Below, piece after piece: positions 21,022 through 30,630 of a stretch of DNA of 64,000 nucleotides (position 1 is the stretch's first letter; each line of letters opens with the position of its first letter). Position numbers and translations under genes: made by a program. The DNA lies in contig JABFGJ010000001.1 of assembly GCA_013112545.1 (NCBI GenBank), positions 603,689 through 667,688 on the forward strand, given 5' to 3'. The notes beneath the pieces were generated by a model, which was given only the letters and a program-made list of their open reading frames with translations, was not told the origin of the DNA and ran no database searches. Source of the stretch: Bacteroidota bacterium (GTDB lineage Bacteria; Bacteroidota; Bacteroidia; Flavobacteriales_E; Vicingaceae).

Positions 21022-21774
21022 TTATTTTTCAATAGCATAAATAACTGGTTTGCTGGGGCTGGCATCATTTTCAAAACTTGCCATTTGAATGTTCAAAAGA
21101 TATAGGCCATCATCAACAGAATTTGGAACATAAATTAATTCAGTAATGGTTCGATCTAAAGCTGGCTTTTCTGGATAATTCCAAAATACATGATGCGAAG
21201 CTAAAACGCCATCATCAAATTCTCGGTCAACCGAAGGAAGGTCGATTAAAAAATGCTTGACTCCTTTGTCAACGAGGTGTTTCATTGCTTTTGCTTCTAT
21301 GTAAGGCGGGTTGGAATTTGAATATTGCATAATTTTCTTTTCAGGAGGATTTGGCTTCGTTCTTAAAATAAACGCTTCGGCACCTTTATGGATTTCGATG
21401 GAATTAATTTGCTCATACGTAATTACTGCATCGCCATTAGAAATTATTTTGGGCTCAATGGTATGCAATTGTGCTAAAAAGAAAAACGTTTTCAAACATT
21501 GATTAACTGAATATTCTTCAACTGAAATATGACCTACGCATTCGGTGTGTGTTCCGTTTCCATGTGGGTTGAAGGTGATATCTCTAAAATTTACACTACC
21601 CCCTAATTTGACAGAACCAGTAAATTGTTCAGTTTGAACAGCCTCTATTTTAACGGGGTCAACATACCAAGCGCTTACATTTCCTTTCCCTGACTTTAAG
21701 GGAATAGATATGTCTATTGGTTTTGAAAAGTCAACTGCGTATTCTTTCTGATTAATTTTTAGGATTGCATTCAT
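21022..21774 (-). CDS. Cyclase-family metal-dependent hydrolase (kynurenine formamidase-like)
   Basis: 250-residue protein of the cyclase/KynB superfamily. The metal-binding signature H-x-G-T-H-x-[DE] is seen as HGNGTHTECVGH near residue 71, with Glu in place of the common Asp. A second conserved region, HFLIDLPSVDRE followed by SHHVFW near residues 194-216, supports the family. It is longer than classical KynB (about 210 residues) because of an N-terminal extension. It is the first gene of a two-gene unit, abutting the EamA transporter by TAAATG. No kynurenine pathway genes are adjacent, so the specific substrate is left open. Confidence 0.82.
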   Translation of the reverse strand: MNAILKINQKEYAVDFSKPIDISIPLKSGKGNVSAWYVDPVKIEAVQTEQFTGSVKLGGSVNFRDITFNPHGNGTHTECVGHISVEEYSVNQCLKTFFFLAQLHTIEPKIISNGDAVITYEQINSIEIHKGAEAFILRTKPNPPEKKIMQYSNSNPPYIEAKAMKHLVDKGVKHFLIDLPSVDREFDDGVLASHHVFWNYPEKPALDRTITELIYVPNSVDDGLYLLNIQMASFENDASPSKPVIYAIEK

Positions 21775-21866
21775 GATTCAAATATCAAGAAAAAATTAAT
21801 GGAGGAGAATAATTTTTTACAGACTTAAAAAAGAGACTATCAATTAAAAGTATAAATGTTTTAGAT

Positions 21867-21874
21867 TATATTTG
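21867..21874 (+). promoter_or_regulatory. Possible -7 box upstream of the T9SS propeller protein
   Basis: TATATTTG matches TAnnTTTG on the plus strand, about 94 bases before the ATG at 21968. No -33 TTTG at a proper distance; AT-rich context makes chance matches likely. Confidence 0.25.
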
Positions 21875-21967
21875 GATAAAAATCATAAAATAAAACTGCT
21901 GATTTTTCGTTATTTACATGTTATAAGTCAAACCAGCAGCATAAACAAAACCTTTTAAATTGACCAA

Positions 21968-24481
21968 ATGAAGAATTGCATACTTATCATCATAAGCTGT
22001 TTTTTTGTTCAGCATATAAATGCTCAGAATTATTGGAAAACGTATCGAATGAATGATGGACTGCCTAGTAATAAAATTTTAGGAATCACTTTTCATCAAG
22101 ATAAAACATATTTAGCCAGCGACAGCGGACTTACTATTTTTCAAAATGGGGTATTTACAAATTACAAACCCCCAATAAACCAATCTTCGAATTTTAAAAG
22201 AATCAGAAATTTCAACGATACCATTTGGATGATAAGCGATAGTGGTTTAACTCAATTTTACAATGGAACATTTCAATTTTTTTCGGATAAGAATGGTTTA
22301 ATCACGAATAAAATTACTGATATAGAGGTAAACTCTAGAGGAGACTTGTGGATATCCTCTGGCTCAGGATTGGTAATAAAGAAAGGAAATAATTTTATCT
22401 ATGATTCCAGTAAAGTTATTTTTGATTTAGGAATAAATTCAGGCGATTCAGTTTATGCAAGAACACATCACTCATTATATACTTCGGGCGCTTTTCCTTT
22501 TCCAACTTGCGAATTGTTTGATGGTCAAACATGGAAGCCTTTGATTGACAAAACTTCTCATCATGTAATTACTGAAGCTCAATTTATAACCCTAAGTAAT
22601 GGGAAATTAGGAATAACATCTTCAAATTCAGGCGTATATTTAATCGATTCTGTTTTTAAGGTAACTAAATACAATCCAGTATCATATAACTCAATATATT
22701 TTCAACGAGTTTTTGATATTGGCTCAGATTCTAGTTTATGGATTGGATGTAACAATCAAAAATATCCAGTTAATTTTCTGGAATTAGGTGTCCAGAAAAT
22801 GAAAAGCTCAACAGTACAAAGCTATAATTTAGGATTGCCAAATCTTGATATAAATGAAGTAAAATGTAGAAATGGTAAAGTGCTATTAGCAAGTAACAAT
22901 GGGTTTGCGATAGCTGATGAAGCTATCGTTCCATTAAAAATGGATTATCCCATAAGTACAAGTTCAATTGCTACTCAGGTTTCTGCAAAGAATTTATTAT
23001 TTAAAGACAATAAATTTAACTACTCTAGAAGTGATTTTCAATTTCCTAAAGGCTCTAATAACAACTATATTACATCAAGCTCTTTGTGGGTTTCAGCAAT
23101 TAGCAATGGAAAAACCCTTGTTTCGTATTTAGATTTAGGGACTGGAGATTTTATACCAGGGCCAATAAATCGGAGTAATTTTTTAACACGATCAAACATT
23201 TATAAAATAAGTAAATCGGAAATAGACGAACATTTACAAAACAGAAAAAACCCAGGTTATATCATTCCTGATGCTATAAGAAATTGGCCTGCTAAAGGAA
23301 ACGTAGAAGAAGGTGAAGCCGAAGATCAAGCTCCTTTTTACGATGTTGATAATGACCAATGTTATGATCCAGAAAATGGAGATTTCCCTTTTATAATAGG
23401 CGATACTGCCATTTATTTAATATACAATGATGGGGGCGACTTTATGCCCTATTATAAAACACCGAGCCTAGGATTAGAATTTCACGTAATGGTTTCTGTT
23501 TTTAACCAACCAAATTTAAAACACATCGACCAGTCAATTTTTGTTCGCTATACCATTGTTAATCGATCCAATAGAAATTACAATAAATTGAAAATTGGGA
23601 TTGGAAACATCTTTTCTATTCTCTTTGGAAATGAAACCTACATTGGATGCGAACCAAAATCTAATTTGAATTATTCTTATAGTAGAAATCCAACGAATAG
23701 TATCCTAGGTAATAAGATTCCGGCGGTTGGAATGAAAATAATCAATGATACTTTGGATAAGTTTATTGCATTTAATAATGAACCTAACCAATCGTTAGAT
23801 TTTTTAGACAAAAACGATTATATAAAAGCTCTTAATGGTCTCTGGAATGATTCTTCTAAACTAGCTTATGGAGGCAATGGGTATAAGCCTAGTGCAACAC
23901 AATTTTCAAATCATATTTTCCCTGGTGACATTCGCAAACCTGTAGAATGGTCACAGGTAAACACTGGCTCTGGTAGTGTTGGTCAAGAATCTTATAGAAC
24001 TCAGCTTAGTATTTTGCCAGCAGTTAACCTAAAACAAGGAGACAGAAAAACTATCGATTTAGTATATGGCATTGGGTTTGACTCAAGTAATACGGACTAT
24101 ATAGATAATATTAACTTGTTAATTGACAATTTGAATTTAGCAGGAAATTTTCAAAAAGGAGTCGTTTCAATCTTGCCAGATTATACGTATTCGAATTGTA
24201 TAACCGGACTTGAAGAGAATTCTAAAACAAGCAAAAAACCACAAATTAGCCTATATCCAAATCCCACAAGTGGAGAGTTAAATGTATTGAGTTTAGAAAA
24301 AATTGAAGGGATAAAAGTTTTTGATGTTCAAGCTAGGCTTGTTCAAAATGTAGAGCTTTCTAGTTCCAATATTTTGCAATCAATTAGTTTAAAAAAGCAA
24401 ATCCCAAATGGGATTTACTTTATTCAAGTTATTACAGAGAGTAAGCATGTTTTTTCAGAGAAGTTTATTCTTAATCATTAA
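21968..24481 (+). CDS. Secreted protein, beta-propeller N-terminus, T9SS type A sorting domain
   Basis: 837 residues. A signal peptide (MKNCILIIISCFFVQHINAQ) is followed by propeller-blade repeats of the kind seen in two-component regulator propellers (MNDGLPSNKILGI, then DLWISSGSGL). From about residue 440 a different region follows, with D-V-D-N-D-x-CYDPENGDFP-F-I-x-GD and YNDGG, a pattern I associate with large T9SS-exported Bacteroidota proteins of unknown role. The last 75 residues are a type A sorting domain (LYPNPTSGELNVLS, then NGIYFIQV). It is likely exported to the surface or medium. No kinase or DNA-binding part is present, so despite the propeller it is not a regulator. Its activity is unknown. 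It converges on the tonB-like gene two bases downstream. Confidence 0.8.
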   Translation: MKNCILIIISCFFVQHINAQNYWKTYRMNDGLPSNKILGITFHQDKTYLASDSGLTIFQNGVFTNYKPPINQSSNFKRIRNFNDTIWMISDSGLTQFYNGTFQFFSDKNGLITNKITDIEVNSRGDLWISSGSGLVIKKGNNFIYDSSKVIFDLGINSGDSVYARTHHSLYTSGAFPFPTCELFDGQTWKPLIDKTSHHVITEAQFITLSNGKLGITSSNSGVYLIDSVFKVTKYNPVSYNSIYFQRVFDIGSDSSLWIGCNNQKYPVNFLELGVQKMKSSTVQSYNLGLPNLDINEVKCRNGKVLLASNNGFAIADEAIVPLKMDYPISTSSIATQVSAKNLLFKDNKFNYSRSDFQFPKGSNNNYITSSSLWVSAISNGKTLVSYLDLGTGDFIPGPINRSNFLTRSNIYKISKSEIDEHLQNRKNPGYIIPDAIRNWPAKGNVEEGEAEDQAPFYDVDNDQCYDPENGDFPFIIGDTAIYLIYNDGGDFMPYYKTPSLGLEFHVMVSVFNQPNLKHIDQSIFVRYTIVNRSNRNYNKLKIGIGNIFSILFGNETYIGCEPKSNLNYSYSRNPTNSILGNKIPAVGMKIINDTLDKFIAFNNEPNQSLDFLDKNDYIKALNGLWNDSSKLAYGGNGYKPSATQFSNHIFPGDIRKPVEWSQVNTGSGSVGQESYRTQLSILPAVNLKQGDRKTIDLVYGIGFDSSNTDYIDNINLLIDNLNLAGNFQKGVVSILPDYTYSNCITGLEENSKTSKKPQISLYPNPTSGELNVLSLEKIEGIKVFDVQARLVQNVELSSSNILQSISLKKQIPNGIYFIQVITESKHVFSEKFILNH

Positions 24482-24483
24482 AC

Positions 24484-25210
24484 TCAACCCTCAATAAACA
24501 ACTTAATTGGAACATTCATTCTTAATGAAACAGTTCTGCCGCTTTGAGAGGCGGGAATCATTTTTGGAAGCTTGCCTACTGCTTTAGCTGCGGCTTTTCC
24601 CATTAAAGGGTGATTGGTTTTAAGCACTTCTATTTGATCGATTTCACCTTTTTTATTGACTACAAAAGTGATATATGCAATCATTTCACCTGACTCTGAT
24701 TTTAAGGCGGGTGGAATTTCGAATTTCGCTTGAATTCGACTTATAATATCCTTTAAACTACATTGATAAAGTTCTTCAGAATTTAAACCGGAACATTTGT
24801 CATAATGAGCGAAAAACTCAGCAGTAGTACTTGGTATTTCTTCATCGATAATTTCGGGATTCATTCCATACTTTCCTTTATCTACAATTTCTATTTGGGG
24901 TTCTGTGGGTTCGGTTGTAGGAGCAGGTTCTGGGGTGGGTTTTGTTATCGTTTTTACAATTTTAATTTCAGTTGTTTTCTTTATTTCTTTGAATTCTGGC
25001 TTTTTTACTTCTTCAATTCTAAATCGAAGTGGGTCTAAAAAAAACTTCATCATCATAATGGGAAATGGGATCTCCTGAATCTATTTCATCATAAGTAACA
25101 GTTGTCCATTCAAAGGCTGTTAAACTTAAACCTAGGGCGACGATCATTCCAACTAAGAAACGATTCATGAACGGGAATTTTTGCTCGGGGGAGTTTTGCT
25201 GTTTTTTCAT
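24484..25210 (-). pseudogene. TonB-family energy transducer split by a frameshift in a T8 run
   Basis: Two overlapping frames together make a TonB-type protein. The upstream part (25210 to 25019, 63 residues) has the membrane anchor FLVGMIVALGLSLTAFEWTTV typical of Bacteroidota TonB. The downstream part (from 25056, 190 residues) has a Pro/Thr/Glu-rich linker (KPTPEPAPTTEPTEPQIE) and a TonB C-terminal domain (KGEIDQIEVLKTNHPLMGKAA, then RMNVPIKLF). The junction is a run of eight A on the plus strand, 25037-25044. With seven, the frame reads continuously as DDEVFLDPLRFRIEEV, giving about 241 residues. Alternatives are a sequencing error, a true inactivating indel, or transcriptional slippage at the run. 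TonB couples the proton motive force to outer-membrane receptors. Confidence 0.75.
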
Positions 25211-25527
25211 GGCGTTAAATTTTAAGGTTTATACAAAAACGGAAATAAGTCCTTTAAATTGTTTATAAGGTCATAAACTAATGATTAGCTTTGTTCAACC
25301 CAGATTATGCAGTAAAAATTAAAATGTATAATCGATTTAGTAAATACAATCATGTTGGAATGAAAATAAAAAACCAAAATGTGTTGTATTAAGTTCATCG
25401 AAGTAGCGATATACTAAATCGGGGTTAGCCCAACAAATGCTAGTGGTTAGGAGAGAAAAACTCCTTCAATTGCATAATTTGGGTTCAATAAGTTTTATAA
25501 TTCAAAATATTAGGTAGAACCTACACG
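25211..25527. other. Intergenic region between tonB-like gene and rnr
   Basis: 317 bases with no credible gene. It must hold divergent promoters for the tonB-like gene (minus) and rnr (plus). One weak -7 match on the plus strand, TAGCTTTG at 25286-25293, lies about 235 bases before rnr. Nothing else recognised. Confidence 0.4.
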
Positions 25528-27672
25528 ATGTCTAAAAAGAAATCTTCTCAAAAATCAAAACCCAAATCGATACAAGAAAGCGTTTTAAGCGTTTTTAGAT
25601 CCAACCCAACCATGGCTTTAAATTATAAACAGGTTGCCAAAAAACTGGGCATAACCCAAACATCAAAACGCAATATTATTAGCAAAGTTTTGTATGAGTT
25701 AAGCGGCAAAGAGCAATTAATAGAAGAAAACCCTGGGAAATTTAAATTAAAAATATCGAGTAAAAACTTAGCCACATTAATAGGCAAAGTAGATATGACT
25801 AGCTCTGGTTCTGCTTATGTAGAAGTGGAAGGTATGCCAGACGACGTGTATATTTCTGAACACAATTTAGGCATTGCTTTACATGGCGATTTGGTGGAGT
25901 TGGGAATCATTAAAGTAAAAAGCAATGGAAAGCCAAGTGGTAAAATTTTAAATGTCATTGAGCGAGCTCAAACGGAATTTGTTGGAATAATTCAAAAGTC
26001 ATTAAAGTATGCTTTTTTAGTTCCCGACAGCCGAAGGATGCCAGTTGATGTTTTCATACCACTCGATAAATTAAATGGCGCTCAAAACGGAGAAAAAGCC
26101 ATTGCAAAAATGACAAGTTGGCCTAAAGATGCCGATAACCCTTTTGGAGAAATCATACAAGTTTTAGGAAAGCCTGGTGAAAACGAAACCGAAATGCACT
26201 CCATATTGGCGGAATATGGATTGCCTTATAAATTTCCTGAAGAAATTGAAAAAGAGGCAGCAGATTTAGATGTTGCGATTCACGAAAGTGAAGTTAAATT
26301 GCGTAGAGACATGCGCAAAATAACAACGTTTACTATTGATCCTGTAGATGCTAAAGATTTTGACGATGCACTTTCATATCAAAAATTGCCCAATGGTAAT
26401 GTAGAAGTTGGAGTTCACATTGCAGATGTTAGTCATTATTTAAGACCAGGTACAAAACTAGATGATGAAGCTTTTGACCGTGCAACTTCAGTTTATTTAG
26501 TCGATCGAGTTGTCCCTATGCTACCCGAAGTACTTTCTAATTTTGCTTGTTCCCTTCGTCCTAATGAAGATAAATATAGTTTTTCTGCTGTTTTTGAATT
26601 AGATGCTGAAGCGAATATTAAAAAGGAGTGGTTTGGCAGAACGGTTATTAACTCCGACAGAAGGTTTTCATATGAAGAAGCTCAACAGGTAATAGAAACA
26701 GGAACAGGTGATTTTCATGAAGAGATTTTGGCTTTAGATGTCTTGGCAAAAAAACTAAGAGCTGAGCGATTTAAACATGGGTCTATTGATTTTCATGCGG
26801 TTGAGGTAAAATTCGAGCTGGATGAAAGTGGTGAACCTTTAGGCGTTTTTTTAAAACAACAGAAAGATTCTAACAAACTCATAGAGGACTTTATGCTTTT
26901 AGCCAACAAGCGAGTTGCTACTTTTATTGGCTCACAACAGACGAATAAACCATTTGTATATCGTATTCACGAAAGCCCTGACCCTGAAAAGCTAGCAACC
27001 TTTAGCAATTTTATAAAAAAGTTTGGATATCGGATAGATACCACTTCACCGAAAGGAATTTCGAGTACTATCAATCGATTGATGACTGATGTAGAAGGAA
27101 AAGCCGAGGAGCAATTAATTTCACAATTGGCTATAAGAACAATGTCAAAAGCAGAATACTCAACTGAAAATGTTGGTCACTATGGATTGGGTTTTAAGTA
27201 TTATTCTCATTTTACTTCGCCTATCCGAAGATATCCGGATGTCATGGTTCATCGATTGTTGCAACATTATTTGGCTGGAGGAAGCACTGTAAATCAAGAA
27301 GTTTTAGAAGAGAAATGCAAACACAGCTCAGAACGAGAGAAATTGGCAACTGATGCCGAACGAGCTTCAATTAAGTTTATGCAGGTGAAGTTTATGCAAG
27401 GAAAAGTTGGGGAAGTTTTTGGTGGAGTAGTTTCGGGGGTTTCTGAATTTGGAATGTTTGTAGAGCTAGAGGGAAATAAGTGCGAAGGCATGATACGGTT
27501 GCGTAGTTTAACGGACGATTTCTTTACTTTTGATCCAGACAACTATGCTATTGAAGGCAAAAGAACAGGCAAAACATACACCATAGGAGATAGCCTTACT
27601 ATTCGAGTAAAAAAGGCCGATTTAGTAAAAAAACAACTAGACTTTGAATTGGTTAATGACTTTGATTTATAG
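25528..27672 (+). CDS. rnr: Ribonuclease R
   Basis: 714-residue 3'-to-5' exoribonuclease of the RNB/RNase II family, which degrades structured RNA. Seen: a basic N-terminus (MSKKKSSQKSKPKS), a winged-helix-like segment (NYKQVAKKLGITQTSKRNI), cold-shock OB folds (about residues 85-240), the RNB catalytic core with TIDPVDAKDFDDALSY near residue 270 carrying the metal-binding Asp residues, HYGLGFKYYSHFTSPIRRYPD near residue 551, and a C-terminal S1 domain (VFGGVVSGVSEFGMFVELEG, about residue 630 onward). The length and order match RNase R. The downstream gene starts inside its last codons, so the two are probably co-expressed. Confidence 0.97.
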   Translation: MSKKKSSQKSKPKSIQESVLSVFRSNPTMALNYKQVAKKLGITQTSKRNIISKVLYELSGKEQLIEENPGKFKLKISSKNLATLIGKVDMTSSGSAYVEVEGMPDDVYISEHNLGIALHGDLVELGIIKVKSNGKPSGKILNVIERAQTEFVGIIQKSLKYAFLVPDSRRMPVDVFIPLDKLNGAQNGEKAIAKMTSWPKDADNPFGEIIQVLGKPGENETEMHSILAEYGLPYKFPEEIEKEAADLDVAIHESEVKLRRDMRKITTFTIDPVDAKDFDDALSYQKLPNGNVEVGVHIADVSHYLRPGTKLDDEAFDRATSVYLVDRVVPMLPEVLSNFACSLRPNEDKYSFSAVFELDAEANIKKEWFGRTVINSDRRFSYEEAQQVIETGTGDFHEEILALDVLAKKLRAERFKHGSIDFHAVEVKFELDESGEPLGVFLKQQKDSNKLIEDFMLLANKRVATFIGSQQTNKPFVYRIHESPDPEKLATFSNFIKKFGYRIDTTSPKGISSTINRLMTDVEGKAEEQLISQLAIRTMSKAEYSTENVGHYGLGFKYYSHFTSPIRRYPDVMVHRLLQHYLAGGSTVNQEVLEEKCKHSSEREKLATDAERASIKFMQVKFMQGKVGEVFGGVVSGVSEFGMFVELEGNKCEGMIRLRSLTDDFFTFDPDNYAIEGKRTGKTYTIGDSLTIRVKKADLVKKQLDFELVNDFDL

Positions 27673-28921
27673 GTTTCTTTTAAGGATAATACCTCTATTA
27701 AATATCCTTTTCTTAACAAATTTATATGCTCAGAAAGAGACAGGTATGTTTATCGCAGCTGGGTATAATTTTGCTTCCCTAGAATTAGAATCGAAAAAAT
27801 TAAACCCAGTACCAACTCCTTTTTTTGCCATTAATTCTAGAATCGAATTAAGAGGGAATCTGTACTTAAAACCCAGTGTTAGTTACCAGAGAAAGAGATC
27901 CTTAATAAACAGTTCAACCGACTTAAGACAAGGAACGGTTTCTGCAGGTTTGCAAGTTCAACAAAAGGTAGATGATTTTTTCTTTCAAATTGGATTGCAA
28001 ATGGATAAAAACCAAGGTCGAACTTTAGTTCACAAAACAGAAGGCCTTCAAACCTATTTTCTTAAAGATGGACAGAAAGAGGGCGATGATTTATTTATTT
28101 CTATCGGCACAGAATATAAAGCAACTCCAACTTATAACATTTCTATAGATGCCTATTTGCCTGCACAAGGTAGTCATTCAAGTAGCTTCCAAATCGGGAT
28201 AGTATATAAGATAAATATAAGAAAAGGGGATAGAAATAAAAGATCAATATCAGAAAGAAAGAATAGAATTAATCATTCAAAAAAACAAATAAGGGAGCTA
28301 AATAGTGGGACTTTATTGTGTAGGCTTTACACCTCAATTCCCAAAATAGAAGCTATGAAAAAAGTGGGGATGATTGAGGAAGCAGCTGAGGTAGAAGAAA
28401 CTCAACGAAAACTTAACCTAGGAATAATAAACTCATTTCGCAAAAATTATACGTATAGTAAAGTAGAATTCTTTTATAGCTATAATTCTGAAAGTGTTCG
28501 TAATGGAGAGCTCTCTAACATTTTTTTAGATGACAGCTTGAATGTAGATTCTTCGATTATAATTGAAACGAGCGAAAAACTTTTTACTGTAGGCTATCAA
28601 AAAATTGATCAAGATAGCATACAAATTTTTGATCAAAATACTTATGGAGATGGGAAACCACCAAGAGCTACATATTATGGAGGCCCAGACTTTTCCTTTA
28701 ACGCATTTGTCATCATGACGCAACAGTTTCAGCAGTTAGATAGGCCATTCCCATATTATACCAGAGCTTTTGCACCAAGCTTTAAGCAACACAAGACCAT
28801 GCGAGTTCTTTTATTTCCATTTTTATTTCAAGATAAATTCAATTTTGATAAAGCTGTTTCAAAGTTCAATAAAAAACTAACTCGCTATAAGCTAGAATCA
28901 GATGTAGAAAAGAACTTATAA
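27656..28921 (+). CDS. Hypothetical two-part protein: barrel-like N-terminus plus conserved unknown C-terminus
   Basis: About 421 residues from ATG 27656; a TTG at 27644 would add four. Both starts lie inside the rnr end, 17 bases of overlap for the ATG. Residues 1-26 form a signal peptide ending LYAQ. Residues 27-185 look like an outer-membrane beta-barrel (aromatic-rich alternating strands, GMFIAAGYNFASLELES, then FQIGIVYKINIR). After a basic linker (about residues 186-215) comes a 210-residue region, LLCRLYTSIPKIEAMKKVGM, then VEFFYSYNSESVRNG and YYGGPDFSFNAFVIM. This second part resembles stand-alone hypothetical proteins I have seen in Bacteroidota, but I cannot name a family. Whether one polypeptide is used whole or processed is unknown. 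Confidence 0.65.
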   Translation: MTLIYRFLLRIIPLLNILFLTNLYAQKETGMFIAAGYNFASLELESKKLNPVPTPFFAINSRIELRGNLYLKPSVSYQRKRSLINSSTDLRQGTVSAGLQVQQKVDDFFFQIGLQMDKNQGRTLVHKTEGLQTYFLKDGQKEGDDLFISIGTEYKATPTYNISIDAYLPAQGSHSSSFQIGIVYKINIRKGDRNKRSISERKNRINHSKKQIRELNSGTLLCRLYTSIPKIEAMKKVGMIEEAAEVEETQRKLNLGIINSFRKNYTYSKVEFFYSYNSESVRNGELSNIFLDDSLNVDSSIIIETSEKLFTVGYQKIDQDSIQIFDQNTYGDGKPPRATYYGGPDFSFNAFVIMTQQFQQLDRPFPYYTRAFAPSFKQHKTMRVLLFPFLFQDKFNFDKAVSKFNKKLTRYKLESDVEKNL

Positions 28922-29041
28922 AATGGAGAGCGTTTTATAATTTCTTGATCGTGCAATAAGTATTTCATCATAAGAGTTTTAGCTTCAAAAAGTTAATATT
29001 CAAATATTATTTTGTTTATACTTTATACTTAAAATTCTGCC

Positions 29042-29049
29042 TACTTTTG
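29042..29049 (+). promoter_or_regulatory. Promoter -7 box for marC-like gene
   Basis: TACTTTTG followed by C is a textbook Bacteroidota -7 box. Transcription would start near 29056, leaving a leader of about 23 bases to the ATG at 29079. The TTTG at 29011-29014 is spaced 27 bases away, longer than the usual 19-21. Confidence 0.5.
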
Positions 29050-29078
29050 CGCCCTCAAATTTTAAAAGGGTTTTAAAA

Positions 29079-29645
29079 ATGCAGTTCAATATAAAAGAGA
29101 TTATTACAGCAAGTATGGTCTTATTCGCTGTAATAGATATTATTGGGTCAGTGCCAATTATTATCGATTTACGACAAAAAGTAGGTCATATAAAATCAGA
29201 AAAGGCAACTGTTGTCGCAATGATTTTACTGATCGTTTTTTTGTTTGTTGGAGAATCAATACTTGAATTGATTGGAATTGATGTCAGTTCTTTTGCCATC
29301 GCTGGGTCATTTGTGATTTTTTTCCTAGCCTTAGAAATGATTTTAGGAATTACACTTTTTAGAGATGAAATTCCTGCTACAGCTTCCATTGTTCCAATTG
29401 CATTTCCATTAATAGCCGGTGCAGGTACGATGACTTCATTGCTTTCATTAAGAGCTGAATATGAAGTACAAAATATCATCATTGCAATAATTTTAAATAT
29501 GATTATTGTGTATATCGTTCTTAAATCTTCTGTGTTTATTGAACGTGTTTTAGGTCAAGGTGGGATTGCAGTATTGCGAAAAGTGTTTGGAATAATTCTC
29601 TTAGCAATTGCCGTCAAATTATTTAGAACAAATTTGGGGGTTTAA
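29079..29645 (+). CDS. MarC-family integral membrane protein
   Basis: 188-residue inner-membrane protein of the MarC/UPF0056 family with six predicted helices. Seen: the first helix pair with VLFAVIDIIGSVPIIIDL, the conserved loop-helix IVPIAFPLIAGAGTMTSLL at about residues 107-125, and the last amphipathic helix VFGIILLAIAVKLF. The length is slightly under the E. coli proteins (about 215). Despite the name, E. coli MarC is not shown to give antibiotic resistance and the function is unknown. It is a single-gene unit with its own -7 box and is followed by lipA, which has another. Confidence 0.9.
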   Translation: MQFNIKEIITASMVLFAVIDIIGSVPIIIDLRQKVGHIKSEKATVVAMILLIVFLFVGESILELIGIDVSSFAIAGSFVIFFLALEMILGITLFRDEIPATASIVPIAFPLIAGAGTMTSLLSLRAEYEVQNIIIAIILNMIIVYIVLKSSVFIERVLGQGGIAVLRKVFGIILLAIAVKLFRTNLGV

Positions 29646-29713
29646 GGCTCAAGCTAGTTCGAAATATCTTGATTTATTCTGACTAATTATTATTTCTTAA
29701 ACGTTACAATGAA

Positions 29714-29721
29714 TACTTTTG
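29714..29721 (+). promoter_or_regulatory. Candidate lipA promoter -7 box
   Basis: TACTTTTG fits TAnnTTTG; the transcript would begin near 29728, about 18 bases before the TTG start of lipA. No clear -33 element. Confidence 0.45.
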
Positions 29722-29745
29722 TTTTTCAAATAAAACAGAGGGCAA

Positions 29746-30624
29746 TTGGCTAATTTATTTAAAAACAAAGCGGACCAAGAAGTAAAAATTGGGAAACCAG
29801 ATTGGTTAAAAACCAAAATTTCATCAGGCGAAGAATACCGAGAAGTTAAAAAGACCGTAAAAGAGCATAAACTCAACACCATATGCGAGTCTGGGAAATG
29901 TCCTAATCAAGCAGAATGTTGGAGCGCAGGAACTGCAACGTTTATGATTTTAGGTAATACTTGCACTCGATCTTGTCAGTTTTGTAATGTAGATACCGGA
30001 AAGCCCGAGGCTGTTGACCCATTTGAGGCGCTTCGAGTAGCAAAATCGATTAAGTTAATGAATCTGAAACATGCGGTAATTACTTCTGTTGACCGAGATG
30101 ACTTAACAGACGGTGGCGCTGAAGCATGGCAAAGAACGATTACTTTAATTAGAAAACACAATCCTGGTATAAGTATAGAAACCTTAATTCCTGATTTTAA
30201 AGGAGAATGGGAGAATTTGCAATACATTATTGATGTTGCCCCAGAAATTGTATCTCATAACATTGAAACAGTTAGACGAATAACCAAACAAGTGCGTATT
30301 CAAGCAAAATACGAACGCAGTATGGAGGTTTTAGAGCGCTTAAAAAAGGGTGGAATTACGAAAACTAAATCTGGAATTATGGTTGGTTTAGGTGAATTTC
30401 AAGAAGAAGTACTTCAAACGATGGATGATTTAAGAGCGGTGAATGTCGATATTTTAACCATAGGGCAATACATGCAACCATCAAAAAAGCACCTGCCCAT
30501 TTCTGAATTTGTTCACCCTGATGTGTTTGCTTTTTATAAAGAAGAAGGAATGAAAAGAGGGTTTTATCATGTGGAAAGTGGTCCTTTAGTCCGTTCATCT
30601 TATCATGCAGAAAGGCATTTGTAA
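29746..30624 (+). CDS. lipA: Lipoyl synthase, TTG start
   Basis: 292-residue radical-SAM enzyme that inserts two sulfurs into octanoyl groups on lipoate-dependent proteins. Seen: the auxiliary-cluster cysteines C-E-S-G-K-C-P-N-Q-A-E-C near residues 46-57, the radical-SAM motif C-T-R-S-C-Q-F-C near residues 72-79, TSVDRDDLTDGGAEAW, and the C-terminal GPLVRSSYHAE with its conserved RSSY serine. The start must be TTG 29746: upstream in frame there is a TAA within five codons and no ATG, and the first in-frame ATG lies inside the fold. lipB lies 0.6 kb away on the other strand, separated only by a repeat array. Confidence 0.97.
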   Translation: MANLFKNKADQEVKIGKPDWLKTKISSGEEYREVKKTVKEHKLNTICESGKCPNQAECWSAGTATFMILGNTCTRSCQFCNVDTGKPEAVDPFEALRVAKSIKLMNLKHAVITSVDRDDLTDGGAEAWQRTITLIRKHNPGISIETLIPDFKGEWENLQYIIDVAPEIVSHNIETVRRITKQVRIQAKYERSMEVLERLKKGGITKTKSGIMVGLGEFQEEVLQTMDDLRAVNVDILTIGQYMQPSKKHLPISEFVHPDVFAFYKEEGMKRGFYHVESGPLVRSSYHAERHL

Positions 30625-30630
30625 AAGTCT

